A stretch of DNA of 64,000 nt, taken from the NCBI RefSeq assembly GCF_000981805.1, contig NZ_CP011132.1, positions 4,960,001-5,024,000 of the forward strand. Reading direction: 5' to 3'. Source of the DNA: Citrobacter amalonaticus Y19. Its GTDB lineage: Bacteria; Pseudomonadota; Gammaproteobacteria; Enterobacterales; Enterobacteriaceae. A program made the translations under genes and the position numbers. The notes under the pieces are model-generated. The model was not told where the DNA came from and did no database searches. It saw nothing but the letters and a program-made list of their open reading frames with translations. Below are positions 1 to 8,135 of this stretch, in pieces (position 1 is the stretch's first letter; every line of letters begins with the position of its first letter).

Positions 1-380
1 TGACCGCGAAATATCCGCTTCAACTGAGCGGTTTTCATACTAAAGGCCATACCCACTCAACCTATACCAACGTGCTGATGCTGCATGAAGCGGTACCGGA
101 TGAAGTGTGGATCAACCCGATAGATGCCAGCGCGCGTCAACTGAACTCAGGCGATCTGGTGCATGTGTTCAACGATCGCGGCGTGGTGGCGATCCCTTGC
201 AAGGTGACTCAGCGTATTCTCCCGGGCGTGGTGGCGATGCCGCAGGGGGCGTGGACCCGTCTGGACAGCAACGGTGTGGACGTTGGCGGGTGCATCAACA
301 CCCTGACCAGTCATCTGCCGTCGCCGCTGGCGAAAGGGAATCCGCAGCATACCAACCTGGTTGAAATCAAACGCGCTTAA
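1..380 (+). CDS. DMSO reductase-type molybdoenzyme catalytic subunit, C-terminal end (partial)
   Basis: The gene enters from the left edge, read in the frame whose codons start at position 3, and stops at 378-380. The visible 125 or so residues match the C-terminal molybdopterin-dinucleotide-binding cap of DmsA-like enzymes: HTKGHTHSTY near the start, then WINPIDA, FNDRG, PGVVAMPQGAW, GGCIN and SPLAKGNPQHTNLV. Family members reduce DMSO or other S- or N-oxides in anaerobic respiration and are exported by Tat with the iron-sulfur subunit. dmsB follows 13 nt downstream, so this is the first gene of a dmsABC-type operon. It may be a paralogue of the main DmsA with a different substrate, which the fragment cannot settle. 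Confidence 0.93.
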   Translation, partial: TAKYPLQLSGFHTKGHTHSTYTNVLMLHEAVPDEVWINPIDASARQLNSGDLVHVFNDRGVVAIPCKVTQRILPGVVAMPQGAWTRLDSNGVDVGGCINTLTSHLPSPLAKGNPQHTNLVEIKRA

Positions 381-393
381 GGAGTGATCTGCA

Positions 394-1020
394 ATGAAAC
401 AGTATGGCTTTTATGTTGACTCCTCGCGCTGCTCAGGCTGTAAAACCTGCCAGGTCAGCTGTAAGGATAATAAAGATCTGGATGTCGGTCCGAAATTCCG
501 TCGGGTCTATGAATACGGCGGCGGAAGCTGGGTGAAAGAGGGGGAAAGCTGGCACAACGACACCTTTACCTACTATCTCTCTATCGCCTGCAACCACTGT
601 GATGAGCCGGTCTGCGTATCCGGTTGTCCGACCGGGGCGATGCACAAACGTGAAGAGGACGGTCTGGTGCTGGTCGATGACAGCATCTGTGTCGGTTGCC
701 GCTATTGCGAAATGCGCTGCCCGTATGGCGCGCCGCAGTTTGATGCTAAGGCCAAAGTGATGCGCAAATGCGATGGCTGCCTCGACCGACTGGAGCAAAA
801 TCTGCGTCCAATCTGTGTGGACTCCTGTCCGCAGCGGGCGCTGGATTTCGGCCCCATTGACGAACTGCGGGCGAAGTACGGCACCGAGAACGAGATTGCG
901 CCGCTGCCCGCCGCGTCGTTTACCCATCCCAACCTCATTATTAAGCCGCACCCGAAGGCCAAACCGACGGGCGACAAGGAAGGGGCCATTGTGAACATGG
1001 GGGAGGTGCGCCATGCATGA
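394..1020 (+). CDS. dmsB: DMSO reductase-type electron transfer subunit DmsB (4Fe-4S)
   Basis: The 208-aa protein starts at ATG 394 behind AAGGAGTG. It carries four ferredoxin-type Cys clusters: CSGCKTCQVSC near residue 14, CNHCDEPVCVSGCP near 67, CVGCRYCEMRCP near 99 and CDGCLDRL...CVDSCP near 126. This is the DmsB/PhsB/NrfC layout, which relays electrons from the membrane quinol-oxidising subunit to the molybdenum site. The length is normal for DmsB (about 205 aa). The end overlaps dmsC by 8 nt, so the two are translationally coupled. Confidence 0.95.
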   Translation: MKQYGFYVDSSRCSGCKTCQVSCKDNKDLDVGPKFRRVYEYGGGSWVKEGESWHNDTFTYYLSIACNHCDEPVCVSGCPTGAMHKREEDGLVLVDDSICVGCRYCEMRCPYGAPQFDAKAKVMRKCDGCLDRLEQNLRPICVDSCPQRALDFGPIDELRAKYGTENEIAPLPAASFTHPNLIIKPHPKAKPTGDKEGAIVNMGEVRHA

Positions 1021-1786
1021 GTTACCGCTGGTCTTTTTTACCGTCTTTACCCAAAGTGCGGTCGGCGCATTTATTCTGCTGCTGATTGGCGGCACGCTGG
1101 GGCAGATTGACGCGCGGCGGATGGCCATTGGCCTGTTCTCCGTCATGTGTCTGTTTGGCGTAGGGGTACTGCTGGGGATCATCCACGTCGGGCAACCGCT
1201 GCGTGCATTGAATATGCTGCTGCGCGTAGGGCATTCGCCGATGAGCAACGAAATTGTGCTGTCGGCGGTGTTTGCCACGCTCGGCGGACTGGGTTCCCTC
1301 GGTCTGCTGCTCAACCGTGGCGCGACCGCAGTGTGTAAAGCGCTGGTGTGGCTGGCTGCAGTAGTGGGCGTGGCCTTTATTCTGGCGATCCCGCAAATCT
1401 ACCAGTTACCGACAGTGGTCACCTGGCGCACTTCGTATACAACGGCGATGATGGTGCTGACGCCGCTGATTGGCGGCGGCATTCTGGCCGGACTGTTTGG
1501 GCTGCGTCTGGGTCTGCTGGTCAGCGTGTTGGCAATACTCGCCAGCTTCTGCCTGCGACCAGGCTATGTTTCGACGCTGATGAGTGCGGATGGCGCCTTA
1601 ACGGCGGCGCAAACCAGCTGGTTTACCGCACAGGCGGTGCTGCTGGCCGTGGGTATTGTTGGCGTGGTGGCCTGGGCGCGACTGAAGTCCAGTGTTACCG
1701 TTCTGGCGATGACCGCACTGATTGTCATCGTGGCGGAGTTAGTGGGCAGGATTGCGTTCTACAATTTGTGGACGCTGCCGATGTAA
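1013..1786 (+). CDS. dmsC: DMSO reductase-type membrane anchor DmsC
   Basis: This is a 257-aa, very hydrophobic protein with about eight membrane segments and the N-terminal MHELPLVFFTVFTQSAVGAF typical of DmsC anchors. In the family it holds the DmsAB dimer at the inner membrane and oxidises menaquinol. It is shorter than E. coli DmsC (about 287 aa), as is common in paralogous dms operons. It overlaps dmsB, and a strong terminator lies directly after it, so the enzyme operon ends here and the chaperone gene downstream is probably expressed at a lower or separate level. Confidence 0.92.
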   Translation: MHELPLVFFTVFTQSAVGAFILLLIGGTLGQIDARRMAIGLFSVMCLFGVGVLLGIIHVGQPLRALNMLLRVGHSPMSNEIVLSAVFATLGGLGSLGLLLNRGATAVCKALVWLAAVVGVAFILAIPQIYQLPTVVTWRTSYTTAMMVLTPLIGGGILAGLFGLRLGLLVSVLAILASFCLRPGYVSTLMSADGALTAAQTSWFTAQAVLLAVGIVGVVAWARLKSSVTVLAMTALIVIVAELVGRIAFYNLWTLPM

Positions 1787-1791
1787 CCTGT

Positions 1792-1814
1792 GAGCGGCCT
1801 CGGCCGCTCTTTTT
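1792..1814 (+). terminator. Rho-independent terminator after dmsC
   Basis: GAGCGGCC (1792-1799) pairs perfectly with GGCCGCTC (1802-1809) around a 2-nt centre, which leaves a four-base loop once the last pairs open. Five T residues follow. It lies 6 nt after the dmsC stop. Confidence 0.9.
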
Positions 1815-1820
1815 CTGTAG

Positions 1821-1849
1821 GCCTGATAAGGTGTCAGCCGTCATCAGGC
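1821..1849. repeat. REP-like palindromic element
   Basis: GCCTGAT (1821-1827) and ATCAGGC (1843-1849) form an inverted repeat of the kind found in enterobacterial REP elements (GCCTGATAAG...CATCAGGC). It sits between the dmsC terminator and the chaperone gene. Only this single copy is visible in the window. Confidence 0.6.
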
Positions 1850-1869
1850 ACGTTCAGGAGTATTTAGAG

Positions 1870-2466
1870 ATGTCTTCTCTTGCCGTATTACCCCGTATCC
1901 TTGGTGCACTGTTTTACTATTCTCCAGGGCGACCGGAGGTGAAAGCGCTGTTCGATAGTCTGCCCACGCTTCCCGATCTCTACCCGTGGCGCGATCCGGC
2001 GCAGATTGCCAGGCTCTGTGCCGACTGGCCGTTGCCGGACGATGATGAACTGGCGTGGCAATTTTCCGTGCTGTTTGAAGGGCAGGGCGATATGCCCGCG
2101 CCGCCCTGGGGTTCCGTCTGGCTGGAGCGCGATAATCTGCTGATGGGCGATACCACCGCGGAATACCGTGCGTTTTTACAGTCTCAGGGAATGGCGTTTG
2201 ACGCGCGTCAGAGTGAGCCAGAAGATCAGTTTGGCCTGATGCTGTTAGCCAGCAGCGCGCTGCTGGAAGCAGGCAAAGATGCGGCGGTTAATCAGCTATT
2301 CGAGGTGCATCTGCTGCCGTGGGGATATCGCTATCTGGAACGGTTGCAGGACAGCGCTGTGAGCCCGTTCTATGCCCGCCTTGCCGCCGTAACCGCGCGT
2401 TATCTGCAGGATATGGAGCAGCAACGGGCGCTGCAACCAGTAGTGAAACGGTTGTACTTCGGATGA
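1870..2466 (+). CDS. TorD/DmsD-family molybdoenzyme maturation chaperone
   Basis: I chose ATG 1870, which follows AGGAGTATTTAGAG; the upstream extension of the frame runs back through dmsC and is a shadow. The 198-aa protein has the all-helical TorD pattern: YPWRDPAQI, the WQFSVLFEGQG and PPWGSVWLE region that matches the conserved E(Y)xxLFxG and P/GS-hD motifs, and DQFGLMLLASSALLE. Such chaperones bind the Tat signal of the DmsA-type subunit and hold it for cofactor insertion. The location behind dmsC fits that role. The ATGA overlap with the next gene shows coupling. Confidence 0.88.
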   Translation: MSSLAVLPRILGALFYYSPGRPEVKALFDSLPTLPDLYPWRDPAQIARLCADWPLPDDDELAWQFSVLFEGQGDMPAPPWGSVWLERDNLLMGDTTAEYRAFLQSQGMAFDARQSEPEDQFGLMLLASSALLEAGKDAAVNQLFEVHLLPWGYRYLERLQDSAVSPFYARLAAVTARYLQDMEQQRALQPVVKRLYFG

Positions 2467-2996
2467 ACAAATCAGAGAAATATTATCAGGCGCTGATGAC
2501 GCATCGGCACGTCAGTCGGCGCGGGTTGTTTCGCGCGTTTGTCAGTGCGGCAAAACACACTGCACCCCAGGCGGCGGTGTCTCAACTGGCGCATCCGCTG
2601 CCGCCAGGTGCCGTGCCTGATGCGCAGTTCGTCGCGCAATGTACCCGCTGTAACCAGTGCATTAATGCTTGCCCGATGGGGATTCTGAACCGGCATGAAG
2701 ACGGCTATCCGCAACTGGCGATTGAGTATGCCAGTTGCGATGGCTGTGGCTTGTGTATCGCCGCATGCCCGAGCGACGCGCTGTGCGTACAGGCTCGTTT
2801 TGATACCGGCCTGCGCCCGACGTTCAGCGCTGCCTGTGTTAATCCGTTACGCTCGTGCAATCAGTGTATCGAGGCATGCCCGGAACAGGCCTGTGCTATC
2901 GGCGCGGCGGGGATCCCAGTGCTGGACAGCGAGCGCTGTACCGGATGCGGCGAATGCCGGGTGCAATGTAACGCTGATGCCATCAGCCTGAGATAA
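2463..2996 (+). CDS. NapF-like ferredoxin-type protein
   Basis: I chose ATG 2463, which overlaps the chaperone stop as ATGA; the longer frame is an artefact. The 177-aa protein has an N-terminal SRRGLFRAF motif and then Cys clusters CTRCNQCINACP, CDGCGLCIAACP, CNQCIEACP and CTGCGECRVQC. This is the NapF layout. NapF acts in the cytoplasm in maturation of the NapA molybdoenzyme; here the neighbours suggest a similar helper role for the DmsA-type enzyme. A weak hairpin terminator follows. Confidence 0.85.
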   Translation: MNKSEKYYQALMTHRHVSRRGLFRAFVSAAKHTAPQAAVSQLAHPLPPGAVPDAQFVAQCTRCNQCINACPMGILNRHEDGYPQLAIEYASCDGCGLCIAACPSDALCVQARFDTGLRPTFSAACVNPLRSCNQCIEACPEQACAIGAAGIPVLDSERCTGCGECRVQCNADAISLR

Positions 2997-3001
2997 CCTT
3001 T

Positions 3002-3034
3002 CCGCCTGGATTTGCGAGGCGGCTTCCCGTTTTG
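3002..3034 (+). terminator. Probable terminator after the NapF-like gene
   Basis: CCGCCT (3002-3007) pairs with AGGCGG (3017-3022). The T stretch that follows is short and interrupted (CTTCCCGTTTT), so termination may be partial. Confidence 0.55.
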
Positions 3035-3143
3035 ATATTAATGCACACCCTGCCTGCTCACTCTCTTGTTTTTACTCACTGTTTAGACGTACTTTGCGTC
3101 AACGACAACTCAGGTGCAGAGCCTGCAACCGGTAAGAGTTGAT

Positions 3144-3175
3144 GTAATGACATTGACGTTACGGAGGTGTATGAT
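3144..3175 (+). promoter_or_regulatory. Candidate tacAT promoter and operator
   Basis: ATGACA (3147-3152) and TATGAT (3170-3175) are separated by 17 nt and each matches the sigma70 hexamers at five of six bases. The -35 box lies inside an imperfect dyad at 3144-3162 (GTAA...TTAC, 14 of 19 positions symmetric), a plausible operator for the antitoxin. The start codon of the antitoxin gene is 32 nt downstream of the -10. Confidence 0.55.
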
Positions 3176-3206
3176 TATTGCTCAATTCTGTCCCGGAGAG
3201 ACTCTC

Positions 3207-3500
3207 ATGCCCCCAAAAACTCACGTCCCGGTGAAGCGCGAAACGCTGAATTTGCGCATTAGCCCCGTGGAACGCGAACTCATTGATCGTGCCGCGAAGG
3301 TCAGAGGCAAAAATCGCACTGACTTTGTCTTAGATGCTGCACGCGCAGCAGCAGAGGAAGCGTTGCTTGAACATCGCATTATCATGGTTGATCCTGCCCG
3401 CTATCAGGATTTTTTGGCGCGACTTGATGCGTCCCCAGTGCCGAATGCAGCTTTACGTGAGACGATGCAAACTCCTGCACCATGGGAAAAGACGAAATGA
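3207..3500 (+). CDS. tacA: DUF1778 antitoxin, TacA-like
   Basis: I chose ATG 3207 with GGAGAG six nt upstream; an in-frame start at 3114 would extend through the promoter. The 97-aa protein has an N-terminal ribbon-helix-helix (KRETLNLRISPVERELIDRAAKVRGKNRTDFVL), then the C-terminal tail of DUF1778 antitoxins (MVDPARYQDFLARLDASP) that wraps and blocks the acetyltransferase toxin. Family members bind their own operator with the toxin. The gene overlaps the toxin by 4 nt. Confidence 0.93.
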   Translation: MPPKTHVPVKRETLNLRISPVERELIDRAAKVRGKNRTDFVLDAARAAAEEALLEHRIIMVDPARYQDFLARLDASPVPNAALRETMQTPAPWEKTK

Positions 3501-3991
3501 TCTCTGCGCCACAACCGCTTGAGATGAAACATCAACTGGCGACATTTCGTTGTGGTATTGCCTCCATGGATAACTGGCTTAAACAACGGGCAATGAAAAA
3601 CCAGACGACCGGAGCTTCGCGAACGTTTGTTTGCTGCGAAAATGATTCTGTCTGTGCCTATTATTCGCTGGCTTCCAGTGCGGTGATGATGGTCGATGCG
3701 CCAGTCGGGTTCCGACGTAACATGCCCGATCCCATTCCTGTCGTGATATTAGGTCGTCTGGCCGTTGATACCTCGCTTCAAGGACAAGGAATTGGCCGAG
3801 CGTTGGTCCGTGATGCCGGAATGCGGATTATCCATGTTGCCGAAACAATAGGTATTCGTGGGTTGTTAGTTCATGCCTTGTCGAATGAAGCCAGAGAGTT
3901 CTATCTTCGTGTCGGTTTTGAACCCTCACCAATGGACCCGATGATGTTACTGGCGACGTTAAAAGATTTGCAGGCAAGTCTTTCATACTGA
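3497..3991 (+). CDS. tacT: GNAT acetyltransferase toxin, TacT-like
   Basis: I chose ATG 3497, which overlaps the antitoxin stop as ATGA and gives the usual N-terminus MISAPQPLE; a start at 3482 is also open. The 164-aa protein is a GNAT with the acetyl-CoA loop LQGQGIGRAL and the closing segment ALSNEAREFYLRVGF. TacT toxins acetylate the amino group of aminoacyl-tRNAs and stop translation. The internal stretch SMDNWLKQRAMKNQTTGASR is as I remember from Salmonella TacT. All core motifs look intact. Confidence 0.93.
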   Translation: MISAPQPLEMKHQLATFRCGIASMDNWLKQRAMKNQTTGASRTFVCCENDSVCAYYSLASSAVMMVDAPVGFRRNMPDPIPVVILGRLAVDTSLQGQGIGRALVRDAGMRIIHVAETIGIRGLLVHALSNEAREFYLRVGFEPSPMDPMMLLATLKDLQASLSY

Positions 3992-4399
3992 CCGTAGAGC
4001 TAAATATCCAATAATTTCCTGAATGACTATTTTGTTTCCGGTGTTATCGGGAATTATCTTAATCTCCTTTCTATTTTTATATCTTATATCCGTTAAAGAA
4101 CCATCATGTATTTAAGATTAATCGCACTGATTTGCGAGATATAAAACCACCTTTCCTCTCCTTGCGAGTTAACAATGCGTATGTATTCCACAGCAAATGT
4201 AGTGCTTTGTGCGTAAATTTGTATTTGGTAGCATTTTCATCAGTTCAAAGGAGTGGTGATAATTAATATTATTGCATATTTAATTATCACTGAAACAATT
4301 CCAGAACAAAACCAAGAGTTGATTACAGCAGAACGAAATAGTGATTGCGACGTGATGACTCTTTATTTCTCAGGATATTGGTACAAACAGGATATTGTT
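3992..4399. promoter_or_regulatory. AT-rich upstream region of the fimbrial operon
   Basis: This 408-nt stretch has no credible gene; the open frame that starts at 4253 is only a 5' extension of the fimbrial gene. It holds a perfect 11-bp inverted repeat, GTGATAATTAA (4256-4266) and TTAATTATCAC (4280-4290), with a 13-nt spacer, about 110 nt before the fimbrial start. I saw no GATC site in the region, so pap-type Dam/Lrp switching is not indicated. Confidence 0.5.
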
Positions 4400-4930
4400 A
4401 TGAAAATGAATAAAGTTGCTATGGCTGTTGCTTTCACCGCTGCTCTGGGTTCTATGTCTGTGTTAGCTGACACGACGAACGGTGTGATTGAATTCCAGGG
4501 TGAACTGGTGAATACCGCCTGTGGTCTGGCACCTGGTTCAAGCCCGGTGACCGTTGATTTTGGTCAGATTCCTGTTTCTGCGCTGGCTAACGGTGCACGC
4601 GCCGGGAACGTACACCAGAATATCGAACTGCAGCACTGTGACATCACTGTGGCGCAAACTGCAGAAGTCACTTACACCCCGACCAGCTTAAACCTGGCTG
4701 ATGGTTCTCTGGCGGCATTCACCTCTGGCACCGCCTCTGGCGCGGGTATCGGTCTGCGTGACAGCGCCAGCCAGGATGTCGTGTGGGGTACGGCAACCAC
4801 GCCTGTTCAACTGGTTAACGGTACTAACACCATTCCGTTTGTCGCTTATTTGAAAGCAGAAAGCGCAAGCGCAACTGTGGCTGCGGGTTCTTTCCAGTCC
4901 ACGGTTAACTTCGAAATTGCATACCAGTAA
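4400..4930 (+). CDS. Major fimbrial subunit (chaperone-usher pilin)
   Basis: I chose ATG 4400 because it begins a normal signal peptide (MKMNKVAMAVAFTAALGSMS, cleaved after LA near residue 24); ATG 4406 is also possible. The mature pilin has the donor strand segment at its start (GVIEFQGELVNTACGL), a disulfide pair (the Cys in TACGL and that in LQHCDI), GAGIGLRDS, and the C-terminal FEIAYQ with penultimate Tyr recognised by the chaperone. As first gene, before an attenuator hairpin, it is probably the shaft subunit. Confidence 0.9.
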   Translation: MKMNKVAMAVAFTAALGSMSVLADTTNGVIEFQGELVNTACGLAPGSSPVTVDFGQIPVSALANGARAGNVHQNIELQHCDITVAQTAEVTYTPTSLNLADGSLAAFTSGTASGAGIGLRDSASQDVVWGTATTPVQLVNGTNTIPFVAYLKAESASATVAAGSFQSTVNFEIAYQ

Positions 4931-4947
4931 TTAGCCTGACGTTTAGC

Positions 4948-4974
4948 GTGCGGGACGCGTTCCCGCACTTTCTT
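4948..4974 (+). terminator. Attenuator hairpin after the major pilin gene
   Basis: GTGCGGGA (4948-4955) pairs perfectly with TCCCGCAC (4961-4968) around CGCGT, followed by TTTCTT. It lies between the first and second fimbrial genes, where partial termination would keep the shaft subunit more abundant than usher and minor subunits. Confidence 0.75.
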
Positions 4975-5006
4975 CATCGTCGATGATTGTACCAGGGAGG
5001 GACAGA

Positions 5007-5555
5007 GTGAAAATTAACAATACGCTCCTCATCGCATTCTCTTTTTGCGCTCTGGTCGGGTCGGCTTCGGTTTTAGCATCCACCGTCACGCCAGGTAAAT
5101 TAGCGATGAGCGGTGAGTTGATTGAGGCGGCATGCAGTCTTGATCCGAACAGTCGGGATATTGAAGTTGAGTTTGGCGATGTTTCTGCCAGCCTGATTAA
5201 TCGCAATGATGAAGGCAATATTACGCGGCCAGTACTGGTCCGCCTGACCGGTTGTTCCGTGGTGAAACGGGGCAACGATGGTTCACTTTATCCTTATGCC
5301 TCGGTCACCTTTATAGGTAATGCGGCGGCATCCGATCCCACCACGCTATTAGTCAGTGGTGAAGCCGATGGTTTTGGCATTCGTCTACGTGACAATCAGG
5401 GTGAAATATTAACGCTGGGTCAGCCCTCACCGGGATATGAACTGAGCGAGACTGATAACGTTTTAAAATTTTCCGCATCGCTGGTACCGGTTCAAAAATA
5501 TATAAGAGCGGGCGAGTTTACTGCCGTTGCGCAGTTTTTTATGGATTACCACTAA
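5007..5555 (+). CDS. Minor fimbrial subunit, PapH-position
   Basis: I chose GTG 5007 because AGGGAGG lies 6 nt upstream and the first residues (VKINNTLLIAFSFCALVGSA) form the signal peptide; ATG 4983 would put nine odd residues before it. The 182-aa product has the pilin pattern: GELIEAACSL, a second Cys in LTGCSV, GFGIRLRDNQG, and a C-terminus ending FFMDYH. Its place between major pilin and usher is that of papH, whose product ends the pilus at its base; that role here is inferred only from position. Confidence 0.82.
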   Translation: MKINNTLLIAFSFCALVGSASVLASTVTPGKLAMSGELIEAACSLDPNSRDIEVEFGDVSASLINRNDEGNITRPVLVRLTGCSVVKRGNDGSLYPYASVTFIGNAAASDPTTLLVSGEADGFGIRLRDNQGEILTLGQPSPGYELSETDNVLKFSASLVPVQKYIRAGEFTAVAQFFMDYH

Positions 5556-5618
5556 CAGCATAAGAATAACGTCGCGGGACGCAGAACGTATTTAACGGAT
5601 TTATTCGGGACGAAAATC

Positions 5619-8093
5619 ATGTCGGTAAAATTAAAAACCCCTATAACGATGATTGCTCTTCTGGTGATGAATAGTTGCTACGCGGCGACGGCCAGTGCCG
5701 AGGAGAGCGTTGAGTTTAATACCGATGTCCTGGATGCTGCAGAGCGTACCCAGATTGATTTGTCGCGTTTTGCGACCGACAACTATGTCACCCCTGGCGA
5801 TTATTTGCTGGATATCCGTATTAACGGTCAGCCGGTCGGCCAGGAGAAAATTCGTTACATTGATGCTCCCGAAGGCAAGCGTACGTTGCCGTGCATCAGC
5901 GGCGACCTGCTGGATAAGCTGGCGCTAAAGGATGAGGCCCGCGCGCAGGTCACTCAACTCTATGAGAATTGCTACTCACTGCAAAGTCTGCCGGGGGCGA
6001 AGTTAAGCAACTATGCCGGCGTGCTTGAAATTACCGTACCGCAGGCGTGGATGAAGTATAACGATCCGAACTGGACGCCGCCTGAACGCTGGGATGAAGG
6101 GATCGCGGGCCTCTTGTTCGACTACAGCCTCAACGGGCAACTCACCCGCCAGTTCAACGACCAGGAAAACTACAGTGCGATCTCAGGCTATGGCCAGGCG
6201 GGGGCGAACATCGGCGGATGGCGTCTGCGCGGTGAGTATCAGACCAGCTACTACAGCCAGAACCATCAATTCGATTTCGACTGGAACCAGATCTACGCCT
6301 ACCGCCCCTTGCCGATGATCGCGGCGAAACTGACGCTGGGTGAGATCTACCTGAATTCGCAGGTTTTCGATACCGTGCGTTTTACCGGGATCAACCTTGC
6401 CAGTGATGAGCGGATGCTGCCACCGGCGTTACAGGGCTATGCCCCTGAAATTCACGGTATCGCCCGCACTAACGCCAAAGTGACCGTCAGCCAGAGCGGG
6501 CGCGTCATCTATGAAACCACCGTGCCCGCCGGACCGTTCAACATTCAGGATTTACGCAGTTCGGTGCGCGGTACGCTTGATGTGCGCGTTGAAGAGCAGG
6601 ACGGCTCGGTGTCTACCTTCCAGGTGAACACCGCCAACATTCCGTATCTCACGCGTCCGGGCTACGTTCGTTACAACATCTCAGGCGGTACGCCGTCCCG
6701 CTACAACCATAAAATGCAGGGCCCGACGTTCCTCTCCGGCGATTTCTCCTGGGGGGTCAGCAACGCCTGGTCGCTGTACGGCGGCTTACAGTCTTCCGGT
6801 GAAGAATACACCGCAGCTTCGTTGGGGATCGGGCGCGATCTCTACGCATTTGGCGCCATCTCCGTTGATGCCACCGAATCATGGAGTCGCGAGTCTGACG
6901 GCAAACGGCTGAAAGGAACTTCTTACAAGCTGAGTTACGCCAAAACTTTCGACGAATACAACAGCTCCATTACCTTCGCGGGTTACCGTTTCTCGCAGGA
7001 AGACTTCCGCTCCATGTCGCAATACCTCGATGAACGTTACCAGGGATACGACCATCTGGGACGCGAAAAAGAGCTCTATACCATCACCGGGAATAAAACG
7101 TTCTGGGCTGGCGAAGCGGGGAAGGCGACGACCGTCTTTCTTACCTGGACGCACCAGAACTACTGGGATAAGCGCAGCCAGGATCGCTACGGCATGTCTG
7201 TGGGACGCTCTTTCCGGATTGGCGAGATCAACGGCATCTCCGCCAACCTTTCCGCTTACCGTACCGATTACAAAGGGCGCAAAGACGACTCGATCTCCTT
7301 CTCGCTGTCGGTGCCGATTGGCGACAACAAATGGGCGGGACTGGATATCCAGACTAACAACGGCAAAACCAGTCCGATGGCGTCTTACACCGACAACAGT
7401 GATTACAACAATTTGTGGCGTATTCGTGCCGGCGCCAGCCAGAGCGGTAACGCCAGCGTTGACGGTTATTACCAGCATCGTTCGCAACTGGCGGAAATTA
7501 ATACCAACGCCAGCTATCAGCAGAACCAGTACATGGCGCTGAGCACCACCTTGCGCGGCGGCTTCACGGCAACCCGTCACGGCGCGGCGATGCATAACAG
7601 CGGCGCAACGATCAATACGGCACGCGTCATGGTGGATACCAACGGCATTGGCGGCGTTCCGCTCAACGGCAAGAAGTCGAGGACTAACCGCTACGGCATT
7701 GCCGTGGTGCCGGATGTGGTGAGCTACAACAGTTTTGACACCCGCGTGGACGTAGATGCGATGGACAGCGATGTCGAACCGGCAAAAGCCATCAGTACAA
7801 CGACCCTGACGGAAGGCGCGATTGGCTATCAGGCCTTCGGCATGGCGAAGGGGATGAAGATGATGGGAACGTTGCGCCTCGCGGATGGCAGCGTACCGCC
7901 ATTCGGCGCGGAAGTTTACAACACCGATGGGGTGAGCGTTGCGATGGTGCTGGAAGACGGGCAAGCCTGGCTTGCCGGGGTCAATGCTAACGAAACGCTG
8001 AACGTGATGTGGGGCGGCAAACAGCAATGTCAAATCACGATCCCGCCAGCTGCAAACGACGGGCGAGCGAATGGGCTGCTGCCGTGTCGTTAA
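5619..8093 (+). CDS. Fimbrial outer membrane usher (FimD/PapC family)
   Basis: An 824-aa usher, the normal length. A signal peptide runs to about residue 25 (ends TASA). The N-terminal chaperone-binding domain begins VEFNTDVLDAAERTQIDLSRF. A long 24-strand barrel region follows with the plug domain inside it (GRVIYETTVPAGPFNIQDL), and the C-terminal domains end with a Cys pair (QQCQITIPP...LLPCR). It forms the pore that orders and exports subunits. It precedes the chaperone gene, the order seen in pap and std operons and opposite to fim. Confidence 0.95.
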   Translation: MSVKLKTPITMIALLVMNSCYAATASAEESVEFNTDVLDAAERTQIDLSRFATDNYVTPGDYLLDIRINGQPVGQEKIRYIDAPEGKRTLPCISGDLLDKLALKDEARAQVTQLYENCYSLQSLPGAKLSNYAGVLEITVPQAWMKYNDPNWTPPERWDEGIAGLLFDYSLNGQLTRQFNDQENYSAISGYGQAGANIGGWRLRGEYQTSYYSQNHQFDFDWNQIYAYRPLPMIAAKLTLGEIYLNSQVFDTVRFTGINLASDERMLPPALQGYAPEIHGIARTNAKVTVSQSGRVIYETTVPAGPFNIQDLRSSVRGTLDVRVEEQDGSVSTFQVNTANIPYLTRPGYVRYNISGGTPSRYNHKMQGPTFLSGDFSWGVSNAWSLYGGLQSSGEEYTAASLGIGRDLYAFGAISVDATESWSRESDGKRLKGTSYKLSYAKTFDEYNSSITFAGYRFSQEDFRSMSQYLDERYQGYDHLGREKELYTITGNKTFWAGEAGKATTVFLTWTHQNYWDKRSQDRYGMSVGRSFRIGEINGISANLSAYRTDYKGRKDDSISFSLSVPIGDNKWAGLDIQTNNGKTSPMASYTDNSDYNNLWRIRAGASQSGNASVDGYYQHRSQLAEINTNASYQQNQYMALSTTLRGGFTATRHGAAMHNSGATINTARVMVDTNGIGGVPLNGKKSRTNRYGIAVVPDVVSYNSFDTRVDVDAMDSDVEPAKAISTTTLTEGAIGYQAFGMAKGMKMMGTLRLADGSVPPFGAEVYNTDGVSVAMVLEDGQAWLAGVNANETLNVMWGGKQQCQITIPPAANDGRANGLLPCR

Positions 8094-8135
8094 TCCCAAC
8101 GCAACGAGTTATCTCACTGTAATAAAAGGCCAAAA

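Noticed and set aside
433..1314. Long minus-strand open frame (293 codons) across dmsB and dmsC
   Set aside because: It lies opposite two clear operon genes, crosses their junction, has no family motif and no SD; it is a high-GC shadow.
6879..8099. 406-codon minus-strand frame inside the usher gene
   Set aside because: It is antisense to the conserved usher barrel and C-terminus, and its His/Val/Arg-rich composition is typical of shadow frames.
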